Positions 1 to 8,585 of a DNA stretch of 55,241 bases are shown here, piece after piece. The DNA is from an uncultured Clostridia bacterium (lineage in GTDB: Bacteria; Bacillota; Clostridia; Lachnospirales; Anaerotignaceae). Made by a program: the position numbers and the translations under genes. The stretch is from NCBI GenBank assembly GCA_910587735.1, contig CAJUNT010000018.1:1-55241 (forward strand). Direction: 5' to 3'. Every line of letters starts with the position of its first letter. The first letter of the stretch is position 1. The notes under the pieces were generated by a model. That model was not told the DNA's origin. It ran no database searches and saw only the letters and a list, made by a program, of their open reading frames with translations.

Positions 1-300
1 TTCGTTTTCCTAATCGCGAACGGATTACTAATTACAAATAAGATTTTATAATATTGTTCTGTTAAGACCTTGAGAGCGTTGCTCTCAAACTCTCACCAAC
101 TTTTGAAAAAGTTGGACAAAACTTTAAAAGGAAAACTTCGTTTTCCTAATCGCGAACGGATTACTAATTACAAATAAGATTTTATAATATTATTCTGTTA
201 AGACCTTGAGAGCGTTGCTCTCAAACTCTCACCAACTTCCCCAAAAGTTGGGCAAAACTTTAAAAGGAAAACTTCGTTTTCCTAATCGTAAACGGAATTT
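1..300 (+). repeat. Multi-hairpin element, tandem right arms
   Basis: Two consecutive 136-base right arms (1-136 and 137-272) differ at only a few positions and are followed by the start of a third, ending in the end motif near 296. Each unit holds R1 (TTGAGAGCGTTGCTCTCAA), R2 (CCAACTTTT / AAAAGTTGG, changed to a CCCC loop in the second unit) and R3 (GGAAAACTTCGTTTTCC). There is no left arm inside the window. It lies directly downstream of the minus-strand permease gene. Confidence 0.85.
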
Positions 301-310
301 AATCATATTT

Positions 311-1696
311 TTAAATCAAAATACAAGCAGTAACAAATGTAAAACCAAATCCAATACAAACAGGCACAATATTTTTACGAGCCAATTCCAGAGGGTCTAC
401 ATTACAAATAGCAGCAACGGGAATAATACCCCAAGGCACAACAGTACCGCCCCCCACGAACACAGCACCTATTTGTCCCAATGCCGCAAGTATAGGCACA
501 GAACCATTTACAGCAGAGCCAAATGTCTGAGCAAGTGAACCAGTCAAAGGTAATCCAGAAAATCCAGAGCCATCTAATCCTGTAAGTGCTCCTATCACAA
601 GCTGTATAAAAGCAGTAATATATTTATTTAATGGTGTATTATTTGCCAGCCAAATCGCCCAATCATTTAGTATACCAGATTGATATTGTTCTCCTAATAT
701 GGAAGTGACGCCTTCTCCTCCCAAAAAGAAAAATGCACCAATAATAATAACAGGAGCGAATATTTTAATAGCAAATAAAAAACCATCTGTAACATATTCT
801 GTTACTTTTTCAAGTGACTGCTTTTTAAATGAAATCACAGCACCAAAACACATAAGTAATACTGCTGTACCAGCTACAATACTGGTAGCATCTCCACCTT
901 TTAAATCAAATAAAAGCATAAAACAAATGTCTAATATAAATGCAATAGGTGTGATAATAGCAAGTATTAAAGCAGTTTTACTATACTGCTGTTTTTGAGC
1001 TTGTGCTATGGTATGAGAGGAGCGTGCGCTTACTGTTGATGTCATTGTTGTAAACTGTTTTCTATTTAACAGAAAAGCGGATAATACTGTTGTAATGCCC
1101 ATTACAATAAATAACGGACGTCCCACTGTAAGCAGTTCTCCCGTTGTGATGCCCGCAGAACTTGCAGAAATAGCAGGCGCACCTTGTATTACAAAGTCAT
1201 AGCTTAAACCTATACCATGACCAAATAAATTGATTGCCATAGCAGCAGCAAGAGGTTTCAGCCCTGCTTTTACAGCAAAAGGTAGCATGATAGTACCTAA
1301 AAGCGCAACAGATGGCGAAGGCCACAAAAATAACGAACAAATTAACATACTAATACCCAATATCCACCATGTGATAGAAGGTGTTTTCATAATTTTCGCC
1401 ATAGGTGTCATAAGTAGTTTATCACTGCCCAAATCCATAAGACATTTTGAAAATGCTGTAACAAGTGCTATTGTTGCTATGATTTCCATAAATTGTATAC
1501 CTGCGTATAGTATTGCTTTAAATATGGTTTGTATACCTCCTATCATACTGCTTGTTCCTACCATTCCCAATAGGAAAAGAAATGCAATACATACTATGGG
1601 TGTGTCTTTTCTGAGTATCATTACAAATAATATGCAAATGACACCAATTAAATAAATATAATGCAAAGGGGTTAAAGATATGGCTGATTGTAACAT
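311..1696 (-). CDS. GntP-like multi-pass membrane permease
   Basis: This 461-residue protein is almost entirely hydrophobic, with about 11-13 predicted membrane segments, and is probably a cytoplasmic-membrane solute:cation symporter. The overall look (paired hydrophobic halves, a Gly/Ser/Pro-rich re-entrant stretch near residues 380-420 with GxGFSGLP and GGGTVVPWG) resembles the gluconate/citrate-type ion transporter superfamily, but I cannot assign a substrate. A glycerate kinase gene lies 1.5 kb away on the other strand, so a hydroxy-acid such as glycerate is a guess from context only. The gene is monocistronic, starts at an ATG preceded by a purine-rich AAGGAG, and its stop lies just beside a tandem repeat array. 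A divergent transporter of another ion-transporter family is the main alternative. Confidence 0.6.
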   Translation of the reverse strand: MLQSAISLTPLHYIYLIGVICILFVMILRKDTPIVCIAFLFLLGMVGTSSMIGGIQTIFKAILYAGIQFMEIIATIALVTAFSKCLMDLGSDKLLMTPMAKIMKTPSITWWILGISMLICSLFLWPSPSVALLGTIMLPFAVKAGLKPLAAAMAINLFGHGIGLSYDFVIQGAPAISASSAGITTGELLTVGRPLFIVMGITTVLSAFLLNRKQFTTMTSTVSARSSHTIAQAQKQQYSKTALILAIITPIAFILDICFMLLFDLKGGDATSIVAGTAVLLMCFGAVISFKKQSLEKVTEYVTDGFLFAIKIFAPVIIIGAFFFLGGEGVTSILGEQYQSGILNDWAIWLANNTPLNKYITAFIQLVIGALTGLDGSGFSGLPLTGSLAQTFGSAVNGSVPILAALGQIGAVFVGGGTVVPWGIIPVAAICNVDPLELARKNIVPVCIGFGFTFVTACILI

Positions 1697-1780
1697 AATA
1701 AAACTCCTTAAAATGTGATTCTTACATTATATGAATGATGTAAAAAAGCGGTTACAATCTGTTGTAAAAATTACGAGATA

Positions 1781-2182
1781 ATTCCGAACGCATAATATAA
1801 AGTTTTTGCCAAGCTTTTTTCAAAAAGCGGGTGAGAGTTTGAGAGCAACGCTCTCAAGGTCTTAACAAAATAATATTGTAAAATTCCATTCACAATTATA
1901 AAAATTACGAGACAATTCCAAACGCATAATGTAAAGTTTTTGCCAAGCTTTTTTCAAAAAGCTTGCGAGAGTTTGAGAGCAGAGCTCTCAAGGTCTTAAC
2001 AAAACAGAATGAATTTTATTATAAAAAATTGTAATGTTTTGGTGAAAAGATTTAAGAGTTTTATAAAGAATATCTTTGATTTGTGGACGCTGTCCACACC
2101 TGCCAACTTTCCCCCTAGAAAGTTGGACAAAGAACTTTCACTTTTGCGAACACAATTACAACTTTCACTTTTGTGAAGGCAA
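1781..2182 (-). repeat. Multi-hairpin element, full copy plus extra right arm
   Basis: Reading on the minus strand, a doubled left end (2160-2182 and 2136-2156) leads into L1 and L2 (GTGGAC / GTCCAC type), the AT-rich linker, then R1 and R2 ending at 1915. A second right arm, 134 bases further on, occupies 1781-1914. R1 appears as TTGAGAGC with loop AGA in one copy and loop CGT/ACG in the other. R3 is missing in both, the end motif following R2 directly as ATTATGCGTTCGGAAT. It fills the gap between the permease promoter side and the SLATT-like gene. Confidence 0.85.
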
Positions 2183-2310
2183 TCATAACGTACAATCACA
2201 ACAGTGTTGTACTTTCTATAAAAACATGATAATATGAGATTTAACAGAGTATATTGTATGATATATTGTCTATATTTATCATTTTTTAACAATAAGGGGG
2301 AGAAAGTATT

Positions 2311-2895
2311 ATGATGTTCAAGCATTTAGAGGAAGAAAAACAATCAGAATTGAATTACAGCTTAGAACTCACAAAACAGTTGGAAGAACCAACAAAGACA
2401 TTAGTAGAAAACACATTTAAAAAAAATATTATTGCTATGGCAAAAAATGAAAAAAACTATTATATGACAAGAATTGTAGAATTGATATTGACATCTGTTG
2501 TCATTGGTGTCAATATTGTACCTCTTGATTTTTTTACAGTGTTTAAAATACCCATTATATTATTGGACGCCAGAATATGGACAATATTATTTTCGGTATG
2601 TGTTTTGGTATGCATTGCATTAGATAGCTTGTTCCAATTCCGTGATACATGGCAGAAACAAAAGGAATTGGTGCAGGAATTGAAAAATGAGTGTTTAAAA
2701 TATACGTGTAAATTGGGTATTTATACAGAAGACATTAGCGAAACAGAAACAAAAACGATATTTTTACAGCGTTTTTTGGAATTGACAGGAGAAAGATATT
2801 CTTTGTTTGAGTATCAAAAAAAACAACAGGAAAAAGTAGATAGTAAAATACAGGAAATCGAAAATATGAAAAAAGAAAAACAAGAGGTTGCATAA
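2311..2895 (+). CDS. SLATT/DUF4231-like two-TM protein
   Basis: A 194-residue protein with an acidic/Lys-rich N-terminus, two membrane segments (about residues 65-82 and 93-112) and a long charged C-terminal coiled coil (about 165-194). After the second membrane helix it carries FRDTWQKQKELVQELKNECLKY followed later by LGIY (written in pieces here: FRDTW, ELKNECLKY, LGIY), the pattern of DUF4231/SLATT proteins, where an aromatic-rich helix with a conserved E follows the two TMs. SLATT proteins are proposed membrane-perforating effectors of nucleotide-signal or conflict systems, but no cyclase or sensor gene is adjacent, so it is an orphan. Start ATG 2311 has GGGGGAG eight bases upstream. A short generic 2-TM protein is the alternative. 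A multi-hairpin element begins 10 bases after its stop. Confidence 0.5.
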   Translation: MMFKHLEEEKQSELNYSLELTKQLEEPTKTLVENTFKKNIIAMAKNEKNYYMTRIVELILTSVVIGVNIVPLDFFTVFKIPIILLDARIWTILFSVCVLVCIALDSLFQFRDTWQKQKELVQELKNECLKYTCKLGIYTEDISETETKTIFLQRFLELTGERYSLFEYQKKQQEKVDSKIQEIENMKKEKQEVA

Positions 2896-2905
2896 ATAAT
2901 GAGAT

Positions 2906-3155
2906 GATTGCGTTAGCAAAAATGAAAGTTTTTTGTCAAACTTTTTTTCAAAAAAGTTTGTGGGTGTAGGTGAAACCCGCAAATAAAAAATATATTTTTT
3001 TATCCCTCAAACCTTTTCACTAAAACATTATAATATAATAAAATTCATTATGTTTTGTTAAGACATTGAGGCGTGGCAAAAAACTCCACCAACTTCCCAC
3101 AAAGTTGGGCAAAACTTTTAAAGGAAAACTTCGTTTTCCTAATTGTGAACGGATT
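2906..3155 (+). repeat. Multi-hairpin element, full copy
   Basis: Complete left-to-right copy: end motif ATTGCGTTAGCAAA, L1, L2 (GCGGGT-type, partly degenerate on one side), linker with CACTAAAACATTATAAT, GTTTTGTTAAGAC, an R1 that is changed to a GGCGTGGCAAAAAACTCC sequence, R2 (CCAACTT / AAGTTGG with CCCACA loop), R3 and the inverse end motif. It separates the SLATT-like gene from glxK and ends about 30 bases before the glxK start. Confidence 0.9.
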
Positions 3156-3184
3156 TTAGAGATTATTCAAAGGAGCATAGCATT

Positions 3185-4315
3185 ATGAAAGTAATGATAG
3201 CAATTGATTCATTTAAAGGAAGTTTAACTTCATTAGAAGCAGGAAATGCCATTGCAGAAGGTATCAAATTAGCAAATGCAAATATAAAAACAGAAGTATG
3301 TCCATTAGCAGACGGTGGAGAAGGCACAGTAGAAGCATTAACGTGGGGTATGGGGGGAGAAATACAGACAATTACTGCTAGTAACCCTTTAGGTGAAAAA
3401 ATAGAATGTCAATATGGCATTGCAGGGCAAACGGCAATAATAGAAATTGCGTCAACGGCAGGGCTTCCATTAATTGAGCAACAAAAAAGGAATCCCCTTT
3501 ATACTACAACATATGGTGTGGGAGAAATGATAAAACACGCCATACAAAAAGGTTGCAGACGTTTTATAATAGGGATTGGGGGAAGTGCAACAAATGATGG
3601 CGGTATTGGTATGTTACAGGCATTGGGATATGGTATGTTAAACAAGCATGGAAAACAAGTTTGTTATGGTGCATTGGGTTTAGAGGAACTATATAAAATT
3701 ACAACAGAAAATGTATTACCAGAATTGAAACAATGCACATTTTATATTGCTTGTGATGTAAACAATCCACTTTGTGGTGAAAAAGGTTGCAGTGCAGTAT
3801 TTGCTCCTCAAAAGGGTGCTACAGAACAAATGGTAAAAGATATGGATAAATGGCTTGAAAAATATGCTTTATTATCAAAAAGTGTTTCCCAAAATGCATA
3901 TGCCAATGTTGCTGGCACAGGAGCGGCAGGAGGTTTAGGATTTGCATTTTTAGCATATACAAATGCTGTATTGCAGTCAGGTATTGAAATTGTATTAAAA
4001 GAAATTGATTTAGAAAGCAAAATCAAAACAGCAGATATTGTTGTAACAGGTGAGGGAAAGCTGGATAAACAAACGGTAATGGGAAAAGCACCTATAGGCG
4101 TTGCAAAATTGGCAAAAAAATATAATAAGCCAGTTATTGCATTTGCAGGAAGTGTAACAAGTGAGTCCAGAATATGTAATCAACATGGCATAGATGCCTA
4201 TTTTAGTATACTGCATACTGTTACGACATTGGAGCAGGCAATGCAAAAAGAGCTTGCAAGACAAAATATAATAGAAACATCAGAACAAGTATTTCGATTA
4301 TACACATTAAAATAA
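3185..4315 (+). CDS. glxK: Glycerate 2-kinase (GlxK/GarK family)
   Basis: Phosphorylates D-glycerate with ATP to 2-phosphoglycerate, feeding serine, glyoxylate or sugar-acid breakdown into glycolysis, in the cytoplasm. The 376-residue length and the N-terminal IAIDSFKGSLTS, the LADGGEGT motif at about residue 42, GIGGSATNDGG near 135 and VTGEGKLDKQT near 288 are hallmarks of the type I glycerate kinase family. Start ATG 3185 follows AAAGGAG. The gene stands alone after a multi-hairpin element and before a long AT-rich gap; the minus-strand GntP-like permease upstream and the TRAP transporter downstream could supply its substrate, but that is inferred only from proximity. Confidence 0.93.
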   Translation: MKVMIAIDSFKGSLTSLEAGNAIAEGIKLANANIKTEVCPLADGGEGTVEALTWGMGGEIQTITASNPLGEKIECQYGIAGQTAIIEIASTAGLPLIEQQKRNPLYTTTYGVGEMIKHAIQKGCRRFIIGIGGSATNDGGIGMLQALGYGMLNKHGKQVCYGALGLEELYKITTENVLPELKQCTFYIACDVNNPLCGEKGCSAVFAPQKGATEQMVKDMDKWLEKYALLSKSVSQNAYANVAGTGAAGGLGFAFLAYTNAVLQSGIEIVLKEIDLESKIKTADIVVTGEGKLDKQTVMGKAPIGVAKLAKKYNKPVIAFAGSVTSESRICNQHGIDAYFSILHTVTTLEQAMQKELARQNIIETSEQVFRLYTLK

Positions 4316-5422
4316 ACAATTATATTACAGTAATAAAATAGATATTAAAATATATTTGAATAGAATACAACATATATAAAAGTAGAAATATGCTATTTGA
4401 GATTTTATACAATGTATAAATAATTTTATCAATAGTTTATTTCTATTTTTTATATTCCATAAAAAAAATTACATAGAAATGATATAAAAATACAACAATA
4501 AAAATAACAAAATGAAAGATTTATATTATACAAAAACAGGTTTTATTATATTAACATAAAACTATAATATATATAAAATTCATTTTGAAATTATACTATA
4601 CTAAAAAAAGAAATTTTATTATTTATAATGTATAATAAATGATATAAAAATAAATATAACATGGTATATTTGTATATAATAGAAATAAAAATACCATAAT
4701 ATGGAATAAAAAATTGGTAATATCAAAATAAAGTATACAATATTAAAATAAATACTATACAATGTATATAAATAAATGAGAATAAAAAGCCTTGTTTTAC
4801 AAATATTGTATTTTTTAAATACATTTTATGTTGTATCATATTATAAAAAGTGGCATCACATCAGTTTTTGTAATTATTTATGAATGAAATCATGGCAATA
4901 TTTTGGTGATTTTATACAATTTATACTAAATATAAAAAATTAAAATTTATAAAAAATGTATCTTTATCATAATGATACAAAAAATAATCACAATGAAATA
5001 TGTTTATTACAGTAAAAACATTTACAATATTATAAAAAAATTCACAAAAATTTAAAAAATATTAGACATTTTAAACAATATATGTTACACTGAATACACA
5101 TAAATTTATAATATTTTTATTTTGACAGCGATATAGTGATATTTGCCAATAAAAACAATTTAAAATATTCAGTTTTTATAAGGTATAAAAAAATTTAATT
5201 ATATTACAAAAATGTTTTTGAATGATGTAATAAAATTTTAAGTGTACACTGCAAAATACTATGTAATCATAATAAAAGCAAATAACAATCTTTTCATCAA
5301 TAAAAATTGTAGGGTAAATGATAAAAGATATTGGCGAAATATCTCAAAAAAGAATGATTGAAAAAGATTGTTATGATAAAAAAATAAAACTGTAAATCAA
5401 GTGTTTATTGTTTAGTTTGTTG
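4316..5422. other. AT-rich non-coding stretch, nothing recognised
   Basis: About 1.1 kb of very AT-rich DNA without a credible reading frame, ribosome binding site, hairpin terminator or RNA gene that I can recognise. Short TATAAAA-like strings recur throughout. It is the longest gene-free and almost hairpin-free stretch in the window and probably includes the promoter of the TRAP operon at its right side. Confidence 0.6.
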
Positions 5423-5560
5423 ATAAACATTGAGACTTCGTCTCAAACTCTACTTCTTTCTTGAAAGAAAGAAGCAAAGAACTTTGAAGCGGAAACTTCG
5501 TTTCCTTAAAATCTATCAATTTTATAATGAAAAATGTTAGTTTTTACAGAAGCGTTTTTT
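5423..5560 (+). repeat. Multi-hairpin element, variant right arm
   Basis: Solo right arm with R1 TTGAGACTTCGTCTCAA, R2 of the ACTTCTTT / AAAGAAGC type and R3 GGAAACTTCGTTTCC, each perfectly paired although different in sequence from most copies. The tail ATAATGAAAAATGTTAG after R3 is shared with the copy near 49360, marking a subfamily. It lies about 90 bases before the dctP gene. Confidence 0.8.
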
Positions 5561-5651
5561 GTCAGATTTTATTAACAGGCTGAACGATAAATCAAATGTT
5601 TACAGTGACAGAAATCATAATTATTTTAATATTGAATGAGGAGGGAAAGAT

Positions 5652-6776
5652 ATGTTAAAAAGAAAAATTGCTTCTATATTAGCAGCAACAATGATAATAG
5701 GATTATTTGGTTGCAGTTCTGATAAAGAAAGCAATGGAGAGGACGCACAACAAAACAATACAACAGCACAGGGATTTGTAGAAAAAAAAGTAGAACCTGT
5801 TGATTTTGATTCTGGGGTAGAATTAAAAGATGACTGTTATAGATTCATTTATGCTTTGGGTAATGCACCGGCAACAATAGACGCTGCAAAATTTTTCAAA
5901 ATGCGTTTGGAACAGGAAAGCGGAGGCACATTAAGCTGTGACATTTATACAGATAATGTGTTAGGAAGTGAAAGGGAGTTGTTGGAAGGTTGCCAGTTTG
6001 GTAACTATGATATCGTTTTAGCAACAAATGCAACAGTAGCATCTTTCAGCCATGATATTTTCTGTATTGATATTCCTTGGTTGTTTGATAACAAACAACA
6101 GGTATATGAAGTGTTAGATGGTCCTTTAGGTGACAGACTGGGAAAGGGTTTGGAAGATGTTGGATTTAAAATGTTACAATGGCAGGAAAATGCATTTCGT
6201 ACACTTTCCACAACAAACAGAGAAGTTAAAACAGTAGACGATTTAAAAGGTTTAAAAATCCGTATTATGGAAAATGAATTACAGTTAACACAATGGAAAA
6301 ACTATGGTGCGAATCCAACACCTATGGCATTTACAGAATTGTTTACAGCATTGCAACAGGGTACTGTTGATGGACAGGATAATGGTGCAGAATTAACATG
6401 GCAAACAAAATTCTGTGAAGTACAAAAATGCTATACATATACAAAACATATTTATTCTCCATATTTGATACTCATGAGTAAAGAAAAATTTGACGGTTTA
6501 ACTCCAGAACAACAAGAAATTGTGTTACGTGTTTCTGATGAGGCAGTTGCTTATGAAAGAGAAAGATGTTCAGAATATGAAGCAGTTGCATTAGAAAATA
6601 TCAAAAACTATCCTGGTATGATATACAATGAATTGACACCAGAGGCTGTGGAAGAATTTAAAGCAGCTTGTTCTAATTTGAAAGACCTTGCTTATGAAAA
6701 AGTAGATGATAAATCTGTAGTAGATTTATTATATACAGAAGTAGAAAAGGCAAAACAAAAATATCCAGCTGAATAA
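5652..6776 (+). CDS. dctP: TRAP transporter substrate-binding lipoprotein DctP
   Basis: Extracytoplasmic solute receptor of a tripartite ATP-independent periplasmic transporter, which here must act as a membrane-anchored lipoprotein. The 374-residue protein begins with a basic signal peptide and lipobox (LFGC, Cys21), followed by an Asn/Gln-rich linker to about residue 50. The DctP fold follows, with the typical substrate-ligand region KGLKIRIMEN near 196 (Arg pairs with a substrate carboxylate), and AFTELFTALQQGTVDGQDN near 230. This family mostly binds carboxylate compounds such as C4-dicarboxylates, sugar acids or sialic acid; the ligand here is unknown. Start ATG follows GAGGAGGG. It heads an operon with dctQ and dctM, 25 bases upstream of dctQ. 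Confidence 0.92.
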   Translation: MLKRKIASILAATMIIGLFGCSSDKESNGEDAQQNNTTAQGFVEKKVEPVDFDSGVELKDDCYRFIYALGNAPATIDAAKFFKMRLEQESGGTLSCDIYTDNVLGSERELLEGCQFGNYDIVLATNATVASFSHDIFCIDIPWLFDNKQQVYEVLDGPLGDRLGKGLEDVGFKMLQWQENAFRTLSTTNREVKTVDDLKGLKIRIMENELQLTQWKNYGANPTPMAFTELFTALQQGTVDGQDNGAELTWQTKFCEVQKCYTYTKHIYSPYLILMSKEKFDGLTPEQQEIVLRVSDEAVAYERERCSEYEAVALENIKNYPGMIYNELTPEAVEEFKAACSNLKDLAYEKVDDKSVVDLLYTEVEKAKQKYPAE

Positions 6777-6801
6777 TAAGAGTAAAGGGGAGGAAAAGGG
6801 T

Positions 6802-7290
6802 ATGAAATTTCTAAATGAACATTTGGAAGAATTCTTCATTATTCCATTAATGTTTGCAATGAGTATTATCATATTTATACAGGTTGTTATGAGATATGCT
6901 TTTCAAAATTCTTTAACATGGTCAGAAGAATTGGCAAGATATTTATTTGTATGGTTGGTTTATTTTGCAGTAAGCTATACAGCACGTAGAGAAAAACATA
7001 TTAGAATTGATGCTGCAATCAATATTTATCCTAAAGCAATACGCCCTTATATTGAAATATTGAGCGAAATTATTGTATTTGGATTTGCTGTATTCATTGC
7101 TATTACAGGTATTACAGTATATCAAAAAATCACATGGAGCGGACAGCTTTCACCAGCAATAGGATTACCTATGCAATTTGTTTATGCTGCGCCTCTTGTG
7201 GGTTTTGTATTAACAGCAATCCGTCAATTACAATGTATAGTAAGAAGAATCAAAAAATTGGGTAATGTTGAGGAGGAGGATAAAGCATGA
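6802..7290 (+). CDS. dctQ: TRAP transporter small permease DctQ
   Basis: The 162-residue small membrane subunit of the TRAP transporter, with four predicted membrane helices (about residues 12-32, 48-66, 90-110 and 128-150). The family pattern is visible in the aromatic FQNSLTWSEELARYLFVWLVYFA region (quoted in part: TWSEELARYLFVWL), and a following helix starts after ARREKHIRIDAA. It bridges the receptor DctP and the large subunit DctM in the membrane. Start ATG follows GGGGAGGAAAAGG. Its end overlaps the dctM start by 4 bases (ATGA), indicating translational coupling. Confidence 0.93.
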   Translation: MKFLNEHLEEFFIIPLMFAMSIIIFIQVVMRYAFQNSLTWSEELARYLFVWLVYFAVSYTARREKHIRIDAAINIYPKAIRPYIEILSEIIVFGFAVFIAITGITVYQKITWSGQLSPAIGLPMQFVYAAPLVGFVLTAIRQLQCIVRRIKKLGNVEEEDKA

Positions 7291-8576
7291 CAGGTAGTAT
7301 CGCATTAGTCGTATTTGCAACATTGATTATTTGTCTTGTGCTGACAGTGCCTATTGGTTTTTCATTGGGTATTGCGTCACTTGCATACATATTATATACA
7401 AAACAGTTAACATTTGGATTTATAGCACAAAACCTAGTAACAGGTTGTGACTCTTTCCCTATTATGGCAATACCATTTTTTGTATTTGCAGGTGAGTTAA
7501 TGGGCGGGGGCGGTATTTCTCGTCGTTTGTTAAATGTAGCAAATGTATTTTTTGGAAGAATAAGAGGCGGACTTGCCATTGTAACCGTTGTAGTATGTAT
7601 GTTTTTTGCAGCGATTTCTGGTTCTGGTCCTGCAACAGTTGCCGCAGTTGGTGGTATGGTTGTGCCAACAATGTTACAAAAGGGATATGATAGAAAATTT
7701 GTGCTTGCATTGATTGCCGCAGCGGGTTCAATAGGTGTTATCATTCCTCCAAGTATTCCTATGGTTGTTTATAGTGTTACAACAAATAGTTCTGTTAGTA
7801 AATTGTTTTTAGCTGGTTTTGTTCCAGGGCTTTTAATTGGTTTGGTATTGATAGGTTATTCTTATTTCTTTGCAGTAAGTCATGGATATAAAGGTGATGA
7901 AGAACCTTTCAGTGCAAAAAAAGCATTGAAAGAAGTAAAAGATAGTATATTTGCCTTGCTTTCCCCTGTTATTATATTGGGTGGTATTTATGGTGGTATA
8001 TTTACACCAACAGAGGCGGCAGCCGTATCCGTTATATATAGTTTGGTAATTGGTTGTTTGGTATATAAAGAATTGGATTTAAAACAGCTTATGACTGTTA
8101 CAAAAAATGCTTGTGAAACAACAGCAACAATATTGATTGTTATTGGTTGTGCGGCTGGTTTCTCAAAAGTGTTGACATTGGGACGTATTCCTACAACAGT
8201 TGCAACATTCTTGACAACAATGACAGATAGTAAAATATTGATATTATTGCTCATAAATATATTGCTTTTGATTGTAGGTTGCTTTATGGAAACATTATGC
8301 GCAATTATGATATTAGCACCTATATTATTCCCTGTTGTGACTGCTTTGGGTGTAGATGTCACACATTTTGGTATCATTATGGTTGTAAACTTGGCTATTG
8401 GATTTATTACACCTCCTTTGGGCGTAAACTTGTTTGTCGCCTCCCGTGTGGGCGAAACTACTCTGGACGATGTCATAAAGGGTATTATACCATTCTTGAT
8501 AGTGATGATAGTGGTATTGTTGTTCATTACATATGTTCCTGCAATATCTATGTTATTGCCTGATTTGTTGGGATAA
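7287..8576 (+). CDS. dctM: TRAP transporter large permease DctM
   Basis: The 429-residue large membrane subunit, which performs sodium-driven transport. It has about 11-12 membrane helices and family motifs GxFFAAISGSGPATVAAVG near 110 (quoted in part: AISGSGPATVAAVG), IPPSIPMVVY near 155, GGIYGGIFTPTEAAAVSVIY near 230 (GIFTPTEAAAV) and NLAIGFITPPLGVNLFV near 370. Length is normal for the family. It starts within the dctQ stop (ATGA overlap) with GGAGGAGG just upstream. A multi-hairpin element begins nine bases after its stop, and a terminator-like hairpin lies inside that element. Confidence 0.95.
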   Translation: MTGSIALVVFATLIICLVLTVPIGFSLGIASLAYILYTKQLTFGFIAQNLVTGCDSFPIMAIPFFVFAGELMGGGGISRRLLNVANVFFGRIRGGLAIVTVVVCMFFAAISGSGPATVAAVGGMVVPTMLQKGYDRKFVLALIAAAGSIGVIIPPSIPMVVYSVTTNSSVSKLFLAGFVPGLLIGLVLIGYSYFFAVSHGYKGDEEPFSAKKALKEVKDSIFALLSPVIILGGIYGGIFTPTEAAAVSVIYSLVIGCLVYKELDLKQLMTVTKNACETTATILIVIGCAAGFSKVLTLGRIPTTVATFLTTMTDSKILILLLINILLLIVGCFMETLCAIMILAPILFPVVTALGVDVTHFGIIMVVNLAIGFITPPLGVNLFVASRVGETTLDDVIKGIIPFLIVMIVVLLFITYVPAISMLLPDLLG

Positions 8577-8585
8577 TAATATATC

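Noticed and set aside
1..300. CRISPR array
   Set aside because: The repeats are long (136 bases), contiguous and without unique spacers of constant length, and no cas genes are present.
1996..2325. A 109-codon minus-strand frame upstream of the SLATT-like gene
   Set aside because: Most of it is translation of a multi-hairpin element and it overlaps the start of the real plus-strand gene; no ribosome site.
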